Shown: positions 49,833 through 58,663, numbered from the stretch's first letter. The stretch is DNA of 61,866 nt from Sphaerisporangium melleum (GCF_014646695.1 NZ_BMNT01000024.1:262-62127), one strand, 5' to 3'. Notes: generated by a model from the letters alone, not told the origin. A program made the numbers and translations.

Positions 49833-50522
49833 GTGCCCGGTGAGGCCAGGCTGCTCGTGGTCGACGACGAGCCGAACATCCGTGAGCTGCTGTCGGCGAC
49901 CCTCCGGTACGCCGGGTTCGACGTCACCACCGCCGCGGACGGGCGCGAGGCCGTCCAGCTCGTCGAGCGGGTCCGGCCCGACCTGGTGGTGCTCGACGTG
50001 ATGCTGCCCGACATGGACGGATTCGCGGTGGCGTCCCGGCTTCGTGCGGCGGGCAGGCGGACCCCCGTCCTCTTCCTCACCGCGCGGGACGAGGCCGAGC
50101 ACAAGCTGAAGGGGCTCGGGCTCGGGGACGACTACGTGACCAAGCCGTTCAGCCTGGAGGAGGTGCTGGCCAGGATCCGCGCGGTGCTGCGCCGCACCAG
50201 GGGCGACCTCGACCTGCCCACCCGGCTGCAGGTGGCCGACCTGGAGCTGGACGAGGAGGGGCACCAGGTCTGGCGGGCGGGCCGGCGGGTGAAGCTGTCG
50301 CCCACCGAGTACAAGCTGCTGCACTACTTCATGGTCAACGCGGGGCGGGTGCTGTCGAAGGCGCAGATCCTCGACCACGTCTGGAACTACGACTTCGGCG
50401 GGGACCGGAACGTCGTCGAGTCCTACGTCTCCTATCTGCGCCGCAAGATCGACACGGTGGAGCCCCGGCTGATCCACACGCTCCGAGGAGTGGGCTACGT
50501 CCTCCGCGCACCACGGCAGTGA
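49833..50522 (+). CDS. OmpR/PhoB-family response regulator (system 2)
   Basis: 229 residues, paralogous to the regulator at 39166. Receiver acidic residues D11/D12/E13 and phosphoacceptor D55 (LDVMLPDMDG), then TARDEAEHKLKG and the winged helix SPTEYKLLHYFMVNAGRVLSKAQILDHVWNYDF. In the alpha4 loop it reads LGLGDDYVTKPF, one residue shorter than the usual LGGDDYV. GTG 49833 has GGGGAGG 6 nt upstream. The kinase gene follows after 73 bp. Confidence 0.94.
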   Translation: MPGEARLLVVDDEPNIRELLSATLRYAGFDVTTAADGREAVQLVERVRPDLVVLDVMLPDMDGFAVASRLRAAGRRTPVLFLTARDEAEHKLKGLGLGDDYVTKPFSLEEVLARIRAVLRRTRGDLDLPTRLQVADLELDEEGHQVWRAGRRVKLSPTEYKLLHYFMVNAGRVLSKAQILDHVWNYDFGGDRNVVESYVSYLRRKIDTVEPRLIHTLRGVGYVLRAPRQ

Positions 50523-50595
50523 CCGCCCCGCCGCCCCGTCCCGCTCCTCCGCCGGCCCGGCCCAGGAGCCGGTCCGCGGACCGAAACGTACAGCG

Positions 50596-52083
50596 GTGCG
50601 GCGATCGCTGGCCCGGTCGCCTCTGTGGCTGCGCCTGGTGGTGGGCACGCTCGCGCTGGTCACCATCGCCATCGCGCTGACCGGCGGCGTCGCCGTCCAG
50701 CTCCTGCGCGGCTACCTCGTCGAACGGGTGGACCAGCAGCTGACCGCCGCCGGGACGCTGCGCCGTGAGATCGCCATCCCGCCCGACCTGCAGCCGCAGG
50801 CGCGCGAGCTGACCCGCCCGCTGCGCCAGTTCGGCCTGTTCTACATGGCCCTGCTGCGGCCGGACGGCAGTGTCGAACGCACGCTCCAGGAGCCGCCCGG
50901 CAGCACTCCGCCCACCTTGTCGCCGGCCAGGATCGGTGCCGCGCGCCCGTCCGGCCGGCCCGTGCCCTTCACCGTCGAGTCGGCGTCGGGCACCCGATGG
51001 CGGGCCGTGGTCGTGACCGAGGGCCTGTCCGGGGCTCCGCGCACCCGGCTGATCGCCATCCGGATGGACGACATCGACGCCACCGTGAACCGGCTCGCCC
51101 TCATCGTGGCCGGCGTCGGCGGCGGCGTGCTCGTCATCCTCGGCTTCGCCTGCCACTGGCTCGTGCGGCGCAGCCTGCGCCCGCTGGGCGAGATCGAACG
51201 GACCGCGGGCGCCATCGCCGGCGGTGACCTGTCGCGCCGCGTGCCGCTGCGGCACCGCCGTACCGAGATGGGACGGCTCGGCCGGGCCATCAACGGCATG
51301 CTCGCCCAGATCGAGGCGGCCTTCCGGGACCGGGAGGCGTCCGAGATCGCCGCGCGCAGGTCGGCGTTCGAGGCCCGGCGCTCTGAGGACCGCATGCGCA
51401 GGTTCGTCGCGGACGCCTCCCACGAGCTGCGCACGCCGCTGACCTCCATCCGCGGCTTCGCCGAGCTGTACCGGCACGAGACGCCGAGCCTCGCGGAGGC
51501 GGGCAGGCTGCTGCGCCGGATCGAGGACGAGGCCACCCGTATGGGTCTGCTCGTGGACGACCTGCTGCTCCTGGCCCGCCTCGACCAGCAGCGTCCGCTC
51601 GATCGGCAGCAGGTCGACGTGCTCAGCCTGGCCGCTGGAGCCGTGCTCGACGCGCAGACGCTCGCCCCCGACCGGGAGATCGACCTGGTCCGGCTGGACG
51701 AGGCCGACGACCCGGTGGTCGTGGCCGGTGACGAGGCGCGGCTGCGCCAGGTGGTCGCCAACCTCGTCGGCAACGTGCTGCGGCACACCCCGCCCGGTAC
51801 GGCGTTCCGCGTGGGGGTCGGCAACCTGGACGGACGGGTCGCGATCGAGGTGGCCGACGAGGGGCCGGGGCTGGCGGTCCAGGACGCCGAGCGGGTGTTC
51901 GAGCGGTTCTACCGCGCCGACCCGTCCCGCACCAGGAACGGCGGCTCGGGGGGCAGCGGGCTCGGCCTGTCGATCGCGGCGGCCCTCGTCCACGCCCATG
52001 GCGGAGCCATCACCCTGGACAGCGAGCCCGGCGACGGCGCCACCTTCCGCGTCGTCCTCCCCCTCGACGCCGCCCCCTCCTAA
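50596..52083 (+). CDS. Sensor histidine kinase (system 2)
   Basis: 495 residues. TM1 is about 10-34, an extracytoplasmic sensor of about 130 residues follows, TM2 is about 165-190, then HAMP. The HisKA motif DASHELRTPLTSIRGFAEL has H276, followed by HATPase (N-box QVVANLVGNVLRHTP; ATP lid RNGGSGGSGLGLSI). Close relative of the kinase at 39864, without its long ATP-lid insertion, so the pair is a recent duplication that has diverged. GTG 50596 is the longest plausible start. Confidence 0.93.
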   Translation: MRRSLARSPLWLRLVVGTLALVTIAIALTGGVAVQLLRGYLVERVDQQLTAAGTLRREIAIPPDLQPQARELTRPLRQFGLFYMALLRPDGSVERTLQEPPGSTPPTLSPARIGAARPSGRPVPFTVESASGTRWRAVVVTEGLSGAPRTRLIAIRMDDIDATVNRLALIVAGVGGGVLVILGFACHWLVRRSLRPLGEIERTAGAIAGGDLSRRVPLRHRRTEMGRLGRAINGMLAQIEAAFRDREASEIAARRSAFEARRSEDRMRRFVADASHELRTPLTSIRGFAELYRHETPSLAEAGRLLRRIEDEATRMGLLVDDLLLLARLDQQRPLDRQQVDVLSLAAGAVLDAQTLAPDREIDLVRLDEADDPVVVAGDEARLRQVVANLVGNVLRHTPPGTAFRVGVGNLDGRVAIEVADEGPGLAVQDAERVFERFYRADPSRTRNGGSGGSGLGLSIAAALVHAHGGAITLDSEPGDGATFRVVLPLDAAPS

Positions 52084-52239
52084 CGGGAGCCACCGGGTCG
52101 GCCTGTTCAAGTGGACTCGGTAAGCCGCTGGTGAGCGGGCACTTCCGGCCGATCGACGGCAGGCATGGCCTGATCGCCTGGACGGCCGTCGGGCCGGAGT
52201 GACGACCTGGATGACGTGCACGGCGTGCGGGGTCCGCAT

Positions 52240-52257
52240 GATCGAACTACCTCGATC
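52240..52257. promoter_or_regulatory. Inverted repeat upstream of the lipoprotein gene
   Basis: GATCGA-ACTACC-TCGATC, an exact 6+6 dyad with 6-bp spacer. A TTGACA lies just after it (52263-52268). Confidence 0.4.
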
Positions 52258-52362
52258 GCTGGTTGACAGCGGATATTCAGCTCCGTCCCACCTGGGCTGG
52301 AGTTTGGTGGCCTTCTATGGACATCGCCAAAGTCCCTCGGCCTTCCGATGGAGTCCACTTTC

Positions 52363-52890
52363 GTGAATGCATCGCCCCGTGTACTCGGCCTCGCCGCCGT
52401 GGCCACCGCCCTGCTGGTATCAGGTTGCGGAGGAGGCTCCGCCACGACGGCCGGCGCTCAGCCGTCGCCGGGCGGAGCCGGTGGCGGCGGAGCGGCGTTC
52501 GCCGAGTGCATGCGCAAGAACGGCGTGGACGTGCCCATGCGCCGCCCGGGTGGCGGCGCGCCCACGGCTCGGCCGAGCGGTTCCCCGTTCGCCCGGCCGA
52601 GCGGAGGGCCGGGGGGCTTCGGCACCATGTCTCCAGAGATGCGCAAGGCGTTCGAGGCGTGCCGCTCGCTCATGCCTCAGGGCCGCCGCGGGCCGGGTGG
52701 CCAGGGCCAGGGCTTCGACCCCTCCGCCATGCAGGCGTTCCGCTCGTGCATGAAGGACAACGGAGCGGAGCTGCCGGAGAAGGGTGGCATGCGGCAGCTC
52801 AAGACCGAGGACCCTGCCGTGGCCAAGGCCCTGGACAAGTGCCGCCCTCTCCTCCCCACCACCCCGCCGACCCCCCAGCCCACCACCTGA
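52363..52890 (+). CDS. Lipoprotein with duplicated CM(R/K)xNG motif
   Basis: 175 residues. Lipoprotein signal peptide 1-21 with lipobox VSGC (Cys22), then a low-complexity segment. Two similar units follow: AFAECMRKNGVDVP with AFEACRSLMP, and AFRSCMKDNGAELP with ALDKCRPLLP. Each unit holds a Cys pair, so disulfide or metal binding is possible. GTG 52363 is chosen over ATG 52348 because GGAG lies 9 nt upstream and the resulting signal peptide is well formed. Such ECMR(K/E)NG lipoproteins often lie beside HlyD/ABC genes in actinomycetes (from memory), suggesting an accessory of this exporter. Confidence 0.75.
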   Translation: MNASPRVLGLAAVATALLVSGCGGGSATTAGAQPSPGGAGGGGAAFAECMRKNGVDVPMRRPGGGAPTARPSGSPFARPSGGPGGFGTMSPEMRKAFEACRSLMPQGRRGPGGQGQGFDPSAMQAFRSCMKDNGAELPEKGGMRQLKTEDPAVAKALDKCRPLLPTTPPTPQPTT

Positions 52891-52983
52891 CCGAAGCACC
52901 GCCTCGGCCTCACCTGGAGAAGTGCCGCGGGTTCGGCGGGTTTCGGTTCGGCGCCGACGGGGATAGCTCGGCGCCGGTGGGGC

Positions 52984-54879
52984 ATGACCGGTCGTATGGC
53001 AGGGAACAACGAGTTGCTCAAGGCCCTCGAGGCTCTGCGACGCCTGCTCGATCACGACCTCTTCCCGCTCGCGATCGGGGACGTCGCGTCGCACCGCCGC
53101 GCGCTCAAGGAGCTGAGGGGCCAGCTCGACGACTACCTGCTGCCGCGCGTCGCCGCCATGGACGCGCCGCTGCTGGCCGTGGTGGGCGGCTCGACCGGGG
53201 CGGGCAAGTCGACACTGGTCAACTCCCTGGCCTGCGCCGACGTCACCGAGCCCGGGGTGCTGCGCCCGACGACGCTCGCGCCGACCCTGGTCGCCAGCCC
53301 GGCCGACGAGGCGTGGTTCACCAGGCAGAACGTCCTGCCCGGCCTGGCCAGGACGACCGGGCGGGGGCGCGGCGAGCCCGGCACGCTGCGCGTCGTCACC
53401 GCCGGCACGCTTCCCGCCGGGCTCGCGCTGCTGGACGCCCCCGACATCGACTCCGTGGTCACCGCCAACCGCGAGATCGCGGCCCAGCTCCTCGCCGCCG
53501 CCGACCTGTGGCTGTTCGTCACCACGGCCGCGCGGTACGCCGACGAGGTGCCCTGGGGCTTTCTGCGCAGCGCCAGAGAGCGCAGTACGGCCCTGGCGGT
53601 GGTCCTCGACCGGGTGCCGGCCGAGGCGATGGAGCCGGTCACCGCTCACTTGACCCGGCTGCTGGCGGAGAACGGCCTCGCCGGGACGCCGCTGTTCAGC
53701 GTCCCGGAGGTGGCGCTGCCCGAGGAGAACGCCCGCCTGCCGGAGGAGGCCGTACGGGCCGTGCGCGGGTGGCTGGCCGAGATCGCGGCCGACGCGCAGG
53801 CCCGCGCGGAGGTCGTCCGCAGAACGCTTTCCGGCGCGCTCGACAGCGTGACCACCCGGGTCCCCGCTCTGGCGGACGCGGCCGACCGGCAACGGGCGGG
53901 CCTGGCCGACCTGCGGCTGTCGGTGGAGTCGGCGTACGGGGCGGCGATGGCCTCCTTCGACGACGGCATCCGGGACGGCTCGCTGCTGCGCGGCGAGGTG
54001 CTGACCCGCTGGCAGGATTTCATCGGCACCGGCGACCTCATGCGCTCGTTGGAGTCGCGCATCGGCTGGCTGCGCGAGCGCATCGTCGCGGCGTTCACCG
54101 GCGCGGCCCCGCCCGACGCCCGGTTGCGGAGCGCGCTGGAGACCGGGGTGGAGTCGCTGATCCGCTCCGCCGCGGACGCCGCCGCCGAGCGCGCGCTGGA
54201 GGCCTGGTCCGGCATGCCGGCCGGCCGGGACGTGATCGAACGGGCCGGCGCGGTCGCCGCGGGACGCCTCGGCCGCGCCTCCGCCACCCTGCCCGACCGT
54301 TCCGCCGCGGCCGTCCGCGCCTGGCAGGCGTACGTGCTCGAACTGGTCGCCAAGGAAGGGGCGGAGCGGCGCACGACGGCCCGGCTCGCCTCGTTCAGCC
54401 TGAACGGCCTCGGTCTGCTGCTCATGCTCATGGTCTTCGCCTCCACCGGAGGGCTGACCGGCCTGGAGGTCGGCATCGCCGGTGGGACGAGCGTGCTCAG
54501 CCAGAAGCTCCTGGAAGCGGTGTTCGGAGACCAGGCGGTGCGCGCCCTCACCCAGGCGGCGCGCGAGGACCTGCGGCGGCGGGTGGGCGAGCTGCTGGAC
54601 GAGGAGGCGGTCCGGTTCACCGCGCTGCTGGACGGGCTCGGACCGCCGGAGCCGATCTCCGCCGACCTGCGGCGCGCGGCCCAGGCCGTCCACGACCACC
54701 GGTCCGAGATCACCTCGACTCCCCAGGACGCCGCGACACCGGGCACGGCCGAAGCCGCGATGACCGGCGGCAAGGGGACGGACGGACCTGCGGGAGCCGG
54801 GGGCATCGGCTCCGGAGCCGCCGGGACCGTCGAGGGGAACGGGCTGGTCCTGCGTTCCCAGCCTCTGGACCTGCCATGA
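52984..54879 (+). CDS. Dynamin-like GTPase with membrane-inserting segment
   Basis: 631 residues. P-loop VVGGSTGAGKSTLVNSL with K75, a G3-like LLDAPDIDSVV, and VVLDRVP (G4-like, Asn/Asp not canonical). A long helical domain follows (about 250-450), then a hydrophobic stretch (about 452-495, SFSLNGLGLLLMLMVFASTGGLTGLEVGIAGGTSVLSQKLL) that could insert in the membrane, then a C-terminal helix and a disordered tail. This is the architecture of bacterial dynamin-like proteins, which remodel membranes or stabilise the divisome. ATG 52984 or ATG 52996. The next gene overlaps it by 4 bp, so they act together; Streptomyces DynA/DynB is a possible analogy. Confidence 0.82.
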   Translation: MTGRMAGNNELLKALEALRRLLDHDLFPLAIGDVASHRRALKELRGQLDDYLLPRVAAMDAPLLAVVGGSTGAGKSTLVNSLACADVTEPGVLRPTTLAPTLVASPADEAWFTRQNVLPGLARTTGRGRGEPGTLRVVTAGTLPAGLALLDAPDIDSVVTANREIAAQLLAAADLWLFVTTAARYADEVPWGFLRSARERSTALAVVLDRVPAEAMEPVTAHLTRLLAENGLAGTPLFSVPEVALPEENARLPEEAVRAVRGWLAEIAADAQARAEVVRRTLSGALDSVTTRVPALADAADRQRAGLADLRLSVESAYGAAMASFDDGIRDGSLLRGEVLTRWQDFIGTGDLMRSLESRIGWLRERIVAAFTGAAPPDARLRSALETGVESLIRSAADAAAERALEAWSGMPAGRDVIERAGAVAAGRLGRASATLPDRSAAAVRAWQAYVLELVAKEGAERRTTARLASFSLNGLGLLLMLMVFASTGGLTGLEVGIAGGTSVLSQKLLEAVFGDQAVRALTQAAREDLRRRVGELLDEEAVRFTALLDGLGPPEPISADLRRAAQAVHDHRSEITSTPQDAATPGTAEAAMTGGKGTDGPAGAGGIGSGAAGTVEGNGLVLRSQPLDLP

Positions 54880-56615
54880 AGGTGCTCCGGCGGCCGAAGG
54901 CCGCGCCACTGGACGCCAGGCTGGCCGCGCTGTCCGAGGCGGCCGGCCTGGCTGATGGGCGGCTGGCGCCCGTCGCCGTCGAACGAGCCGAGGACGTGGT
55001 GGCCCGCGCCGGAGCGCGGAGCCACCTCTCGGTGGAGCACACGGTCGTGGCGCTCGCCGGGGCGACGGGCAGCGGGAAGTCCTCGCTGTTCAACGCGCTG
55101 TCCGGCACCTCACTCGCACAGGTGGGGGTGACCAGGCCGACGACCTCGACCGCGCAGGCCGCGATGTGGGACCCGGAGGGCGCCGGGCCGCTGCTCGACT
55201 GGCTCGACATCCCGCGCCGCCACACGGTCGACGGCACCGTTCATGCGACGGCCAACGGGAACAAGGGGGGCGCCGACGGCTCGCTGTCGGGGCTGATCCT
55301 GCTCGACCTGCCCGACCACGACTCGATCGAGGCGGCCCACCGTCTGGAGGTGGACCGGCTCGTCTCCGTGGTCGACCTGCTGGTGTGGGTGCTCGACCCG
55401 CAGAAGTACGCGGACGCCGCCGTCCACGAGCGCTATCTGCGCCCACTCCGGCGGCACCGCGACGTCATGCTGATCGTGCTGAACCAGGCCGACCGGCTGA
55501 GCGCGGCGGCGGCCGACCGCTGCGTGCGTGACCTGCGCCGGTTGCTGGACGAGGACGGGCTGCCGGGCGTGCCGATGATCACGACGTCCGTGCCGGAGGG
55601 CAGGGGCGTCGCCGAACTGCGCTCGGCCCTGGTCAAGCGCGTCGCGGACCGGCGTGCCTGGGCGGCCCGGCTGGAGGCGGACGTCGAACGGGCCGCCGTC
55701 CTGCTCGCCGCCGCCTCCACCAGCCCGCCCCCCACCATCACCGAACCGGAGGCGGAGCAGGAGCTGGAACGCTGGGCCGAAGCGGTGGACGACAGGGCGC
55801 CGGGCGAGCTGGAGCGGCGCGCGGAGACGGCGGAGAAGGCGGTGACCACCGAGCTCTCCCGGCCGCTCACCGCCGCGCTCGCCGAGGCCGCGGGCGTCCC
55901 CCTCGTGGTGGAGGCCGTCCGGAAGGGCCATCGGCACCGCGCGGTCGTCGCCACCGGCTGGCCGGTCACCCGCTGGCTGCGCCGGCTGCGGCCCGACCCG
56001 CTCCGCAGGCTCCACCTGGCCGGGGCCGCGGCGGCGGCGGGAGGGCGTACGTCCATCCCCGCCGCCACCGGCGTACAGGTGTCGCGCATGGAGACGGCGA
56101 TCAGGGACGTGGGCTCGGCCGCCTCGGCGAACCTGCCCGAGCCGTGGGCGGTGGCCGTGCGGGCGGCCGCCCGGTCGAGGGCGGACGGCCTGGTCGAGGC
56201 CCTGGACCGCGCGGTCGCGGTCACCTCCACGGGCGCGACCCGCCGCCCCCGCTGGTGGCGGGCGGTGGGCCTGCTCCAGTGGCTGGTGCTCGCCGTCACG
56301 CTCGCCGGAGCCGCGTGGCTGACCGTTTTGTTCGCCCTGGACTATCTACGGCTTCCCGAGGTGCCGACGCCGACGCTCGGCACGATCCCCTGGCCCACCG
56401 TCCTGCTCGTCGGCGGCGTGCTCGCCGGGCTGCTGATCGCCCTGCTGTCCCGGCTGGCCGCCGCCCTCGGGGCCGCGCGCAGGGCGCGTAAGGCCCGCCG
56501 TGCCCTGTGGCAGGCCGTGGGCGAGGTCGGCAACGAACTGGTCCTCGTCCCGGTGCAGGACGAACTCCGCCACGCCCGCCGCTTCGCCGGCCTCCTCACC
56601 ACCGCCCACGGCTGA
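54876..56615 (+). CDS. YfjP/Era-like GTPase with C-terminal two-helix membrane anchor
   Basis: 579 residues. G1 is AGATGSGKSSLFNALSG (K68), G3 is LDLPDHDS, G4 is VLNQADRLS and G5 is MITTSVPEG. A helical region (260-435) precedes two C-terminal helices (WLVLAVTLAGAAWLTVLFALDYL and VLLVGGVLAGLLIALLSRLAAAL) before a basic end. ATG 54876 shares ATGA with the stop of the preceding GTPase gene, so the two are translationally coupled. Different GTPase domains with complementary membrane segments point to a membrane-associated heteromeric pair (inference). Confidence 0.85.
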   Translation: MKVLRRPKAAPLDARLAALSEAAGLADGRLAPVAVERAEDVVARAGARSHLSVEHTVVALAGATGSGKSSLFNALSGTSLAQVGVTRPTTSTAQAAMWDPEGAGPLLDWLDIPRRHTVDGTVHATANGNKGGADGSLSGLILLDLPDHDSIEAAHRLEVDRLVSVVDLLVWVLDPQKYADAAVHERYLRPLRRHRDVMLIVLNQADRLSAAAADRCVRDLRRLLDEDGLPGVPMITTSVPEGRGVAELRSALVKRVADRRAWAARLEADVERAAVLLAAASTSPPPTITEPEAEQELERWAEAVDDRAPGELERRAETAEKAVTTELSRPLTAALAEAAGVPLVVEAVRKGHRHRAVVATGWPVTRWLRRLRPDPLRRLHLAGAAAAAGGRTSIPAATGVQVSRMETAIRDVGSAASANLPEPWAVAVRAAARSRADGLVEALDRAVAVTSTGATRRPRWWRAVGLLQWLVLAVTLAGAAWLTVLFALDYLRLPEVPTPTLGTIPWPTVLLVGGVLAGLLIALLSRLAAALGAARRARKARRALWQAVGEVGNELVLVPVQDELRHARRFAGLLTTAHG

Positions 56616-57086
56616 CCCGCCGGCTCCCCGGGCCTGGACCTCAGCCCGAGGCCAGGGGGAGGAAACGCGACGGTGATGTCGCGTGATCCCGTCGGTGCCG
56701 ACGGGGAGCACGATCGGCATGCCGCTTACCGGAGGGCATGGCGAGGCCCGAGGCGGCGGTGTGCGGAGGCCGAGGCGTCGGTGCGCAGCGACCGGCATGG
56801 CGAGGCCCGGGGGTGCGGTGCGCCTCGGGCTGCAGGTTTCGGTGGCGCATCGTTGATCGGGGTGCGGAGTGCCCCTTGCCCGCCCTCGCCGTCGTGGATC
56901 TGCACCCGGTGATGTGCCGTGCCCTGTGCGCCGTCACCTGTTCGGTGTGCTGGGCATGCGTTGTGTGCGTCGGGGAATCGAACCCCTGCGCCTGCCCTCG
57001 GCGCACCAAGAAAGGGGCCGAATTACCCGCCGGCCCGCGGGTTCGTGCACGCCTCCACGTCGGCTACCTGCTCCGCACCTCGATCG
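56616..57086. other. Intergenic region with a direct repeat and a tRNA-like fragment
   Basis: About 470 bp between the GTPase and DIP1984 genes. GGCATGGCGAGGCCCG occurs twice (56735-56750 and 56794-56809, 59 bp apart). The tRNA-like fragment is listed separately. I see no coding frame that I would support. Confidence 0.45.
56965..57005 (-). pseudogene. tRNA-like 3' fragment (T-arm and acceptor half)
   Basis: On the minus strand GGGG-TTCGATT-CCCC (56986-56972) is a T-arm followed by GACGCAC, and a TGCGCC/GGCGCA stem (57005-56987) precedes it like a long variable arm. No matching 5' acceptor, D-arm or anticodon arm is found upstream, so this is at most a tRNA fragment, possibly an integration remnant. 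Confidence 0.4.
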
Positions 57087-57554
57087 TCAGTCCAGCAGGT
57101 CGGCCTCCCAGTTGGTGCGCTGGATGAGCGTGTCCACCTCGCGGAGCTGCCGGGCGAGGTCGTCGGCCTGGACGCGCAGCGCGGCCACCGGCAGCGCCGG
57201 GATCATCTTCAGCTCCGAGCGCAGTTGCCGGAACCCGTGATGCCCGTCGCCGGCGGCGGCGTTCGCGGCGGAGGTGATCGTGGCGTGCCGCAGCCGCAGC
57301 ACGTCGCGGCGGGCCAGCGCGTCGGTCAGCGTGCCACCCGTCTCAAGCCGGGTGGCGGCGTTCGTGTGGTTGATCCGCCGGATCAGCGACTCCAGTTCAC
57401 CGAAGACCTCGCCGGCCTCGGTCAGCAGCGCGGCGGCGTCCTCGGCGGGCGCCTCACCCTCCTGGTAGCGGGCGCTGGCGGCGATGCGGGCGCGCAGTTG
57501 CTCGGCGCGGCGCGCCGCATCCGCGCGAAGCGCAAGTGCCTCAGCAAGCTTCAT
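57087..57554 (-). CDS. DIP1984-family protein
   Basis: 155-residue, highly charged helical protein. It reads MKLAEALALRADAARRAEQLRARIAASARYQEGEAPAEDAAALL, then RRINHTNAATRLETGGTLTDALARRDVLRLRH, then RQLREVDTLIQRTNWEADLL, the actinobacterial DIP1984 pattern (coiled-coil, function unknown). ATG 57554 rather than the ATG at 57563. CATAAT (57567-57562, minus) lies 7 nt before 57554, so a leaderless promoter is likely. Confidence 0.8.
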   Translation of the reverse strand: MKLAEALALRADAARRAEQLRARIAASARYQEGEAPAEDAAALLTEAGEVFGELESLIRRINHTNAATRLETGGTLTDALARRDVLRLRHATITSAANAAAGDGHHGFRQLRSELKMIPALPVAALRVQADDLARQLREVDTLIQRTNWEADLLD

Positions 57555-57561
57555 GCCGACC

Positions 57562-57567
57562 ATTATG
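57562..57567 (-). promoter_or_regulatory. Leaderless -10 element (CATAAT) of the DIP1984 gene
   Basis: On the minus strand CATAAT, 5 of 6 bases of TATAAT, is followed by 7 nt and ATG 57554. Confidence 0.4.
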
Positions 57568-57657
57568 GACACCCAAGATCGAGCAACGCCTCCCATTTCC
57601 CCGACGCGGCGGCCTCAGCGGAAGGCGCGCGGCAGCCCAGGTGACGTGTGTTCCGGC

Positions 57658-57972
57658 TCAGGTGGTGATCCGGGCCAGCACGATGCCGCCGACGATCAGG
57701 GCGAGCGCGGCTGATCTGCCCACCGACACGGGGTCGTCGCTGACGATGATGCCCAAGGTGACGGCGCCGACGGCTCCGATGCCGGTGAAGACGGCGTACG
57801 CGGTGCCGACCGGCAGTGTGTTCATGGCCTGGGACAGCAGCCAGACAGCGGCGGCCATCAGGACCAGGCAGATCAGCGTGGGCAGCGGCCGGGTGAAGTT
57901 GTGCGTCGGCTTGATGCTCTGCGACCACGCCACCTCGACCCGCCCGGCCAGCAGCAGGATCAGCCAGTTCAT
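57658..57972 (-). CDS. SMR-family small multidrug/guanidinium-type exporter
   Basis: 104 residues with four membrane helices. Glu13 in LLAGRVEVAWSQSIKPTHNFTR takes the position of the catalytic Glu14 of EmrE, and TAYAVFTGIGAVGAVTLGI is the helix 3 signature of the family. SugE/Gdx-like WxxGLKYT is modified to WSQSIKPTH, so the specificity is uncertain. ATG 57972 shares ATGA with the stop of the azoreductase gene, so the two are translationally coupled and probably under the same TetR control. Confidence 0.88.
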   Translation of the reverse strand: MNWLILLLAGRVEVAWSQSIKPTHNFTRPLPTLICLVLMAAAVWLLSQAMNTLPVGTAYAVFTGIGAVGAVTLGIIVSDDPVSVGRSAALALIVGGIVLARITT

Positions 57973-58595
57973 CGGGCCGCCTCCTTCAGCGCCGCGGCCA
58001 GCGACTCCTCGTGCCGGTCACGCAGGTGTGCCAGCGCCGGGTCGAGGCGGGCGTTGACCAGCTCCGCGTTGATGAACCTCACGTCGGTCACCCGGAAGTG
58101 GCCTTTGAAGAAGTCGCGCAGGTAGCGCTCCTGATGGTCGTACGGCTCCCGGGGTGTGCCGGGGCCGTACGCGCCGCCGCGCGCGCTGGTCACCACGAAC
58201 GAGCGGCCTTCGAGCGACATCTTGGGAAAGGTGATCTGGTCGAGCCATGCCTTCAGCGCCGAGGGGATCGAGTAGTTGTACATCGGCGTCCCGATGAGGA
58301 TCACCTCAGCCGCGATCACCTCGTCGAGCAGCGGCTCCACCACGGCCCACGCCTGGCGCCGGGCCGGGGTGCGGACCGCCTCCCGATAGCGCGAGATGTC
58401 GGTGATCTCGTGCTCCAGGATGTGGTCGCACAGCTCGGTCCAGGCCTCGCCGATGTGCGGCACGGGTTGTGCGGCCAGGTCGCGGTAGACGTAGCCGGCC
58501 TCGGGGTGGGCGGCCCGCCACGTCTCGGCGTACACGCCCGACAGCCTCCGCGAGAACGACGCGCGGCGGGCGCTGGCGTCCAGGTGCAGCAGCAT
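57969..58595 (-). CDS. azoR: FMN-dependent NADH-azoreductase/quinone reductase
   Basis: 208-residue flavodoxin-like oxidoreductase. PMYNYSIPSALKAWLDQITFP is the AzoR fingerprint for FMN and NADH binding, with N-terminal SARRASFSRRLSG (FMN phosphate) and VVTSARGGAYGPG later. It reduces azo dyes and quinones by ping-pong. ATG 58595 has GAGGAG at 5-6 nt. It is divergent from the TetR gene, with a 17-bp operator copy upstream of its start. Confidence 0.92.
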   Translation of the reverse strand: MLLHLDASARRASFSRRLSGVYAETWRAAHPEAGYVYRDLAAQPVPHIGEAWTELCDHILEHEITDISRYREAVRTPARRQAWAVVEPLLDEVIAAEVILIGTPMYNYSIPSALKAWLDQITFPKMSLEGRSFVVTSARGGAYGPGTPREPYDHQERYLRDFFKGHFRVTDVRFINAELVNARLDPALAHLRDRHEESLAAALKEAAR

Positions 58596-58613
58596 GATCT
58601 CTCCTCGGTCAAA

Positions 58614-58630
58614 GTGGGCACGCTGTCCAC
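58614..58630. promoter_or_regulatory. TetR operator copy A (inverted)
   Basis: GTGGGCACGCTGTCCAC, the exact reverse complement of copy B, 19 bp upstream of the azoR ATG. Confidence 0.7.
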
Positions 58631-58640
58631 TTAACCATAA

Positions 58641-58657
58641 GTGGACAGCGTGCCCAC
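58641..58657. promoter_or_regulatory. TetR operator copy B
   Basis: GTGGACAGCGTGCCCAC. Each 17-mer is itself a near-palindrome GTGGNCA-N3-TGNCCAC. Confidence 0.7.
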
Positions 58658-58663
58658 ATACAA

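Noticed and set aside
52263-56615. A 1450-codon plus-strand frame
   Set aside because: Only the part from ATG 54876 codes for a real GTPase. Upstream it shadows the lipoprotein and the first GTPase in another frame.
56965-57086. A complete tRNA gene
   Set aside because: Only the T-arm and acceptor half could be paired; no anticodon or D-arm could be built, and the 5' acceptor does not match.
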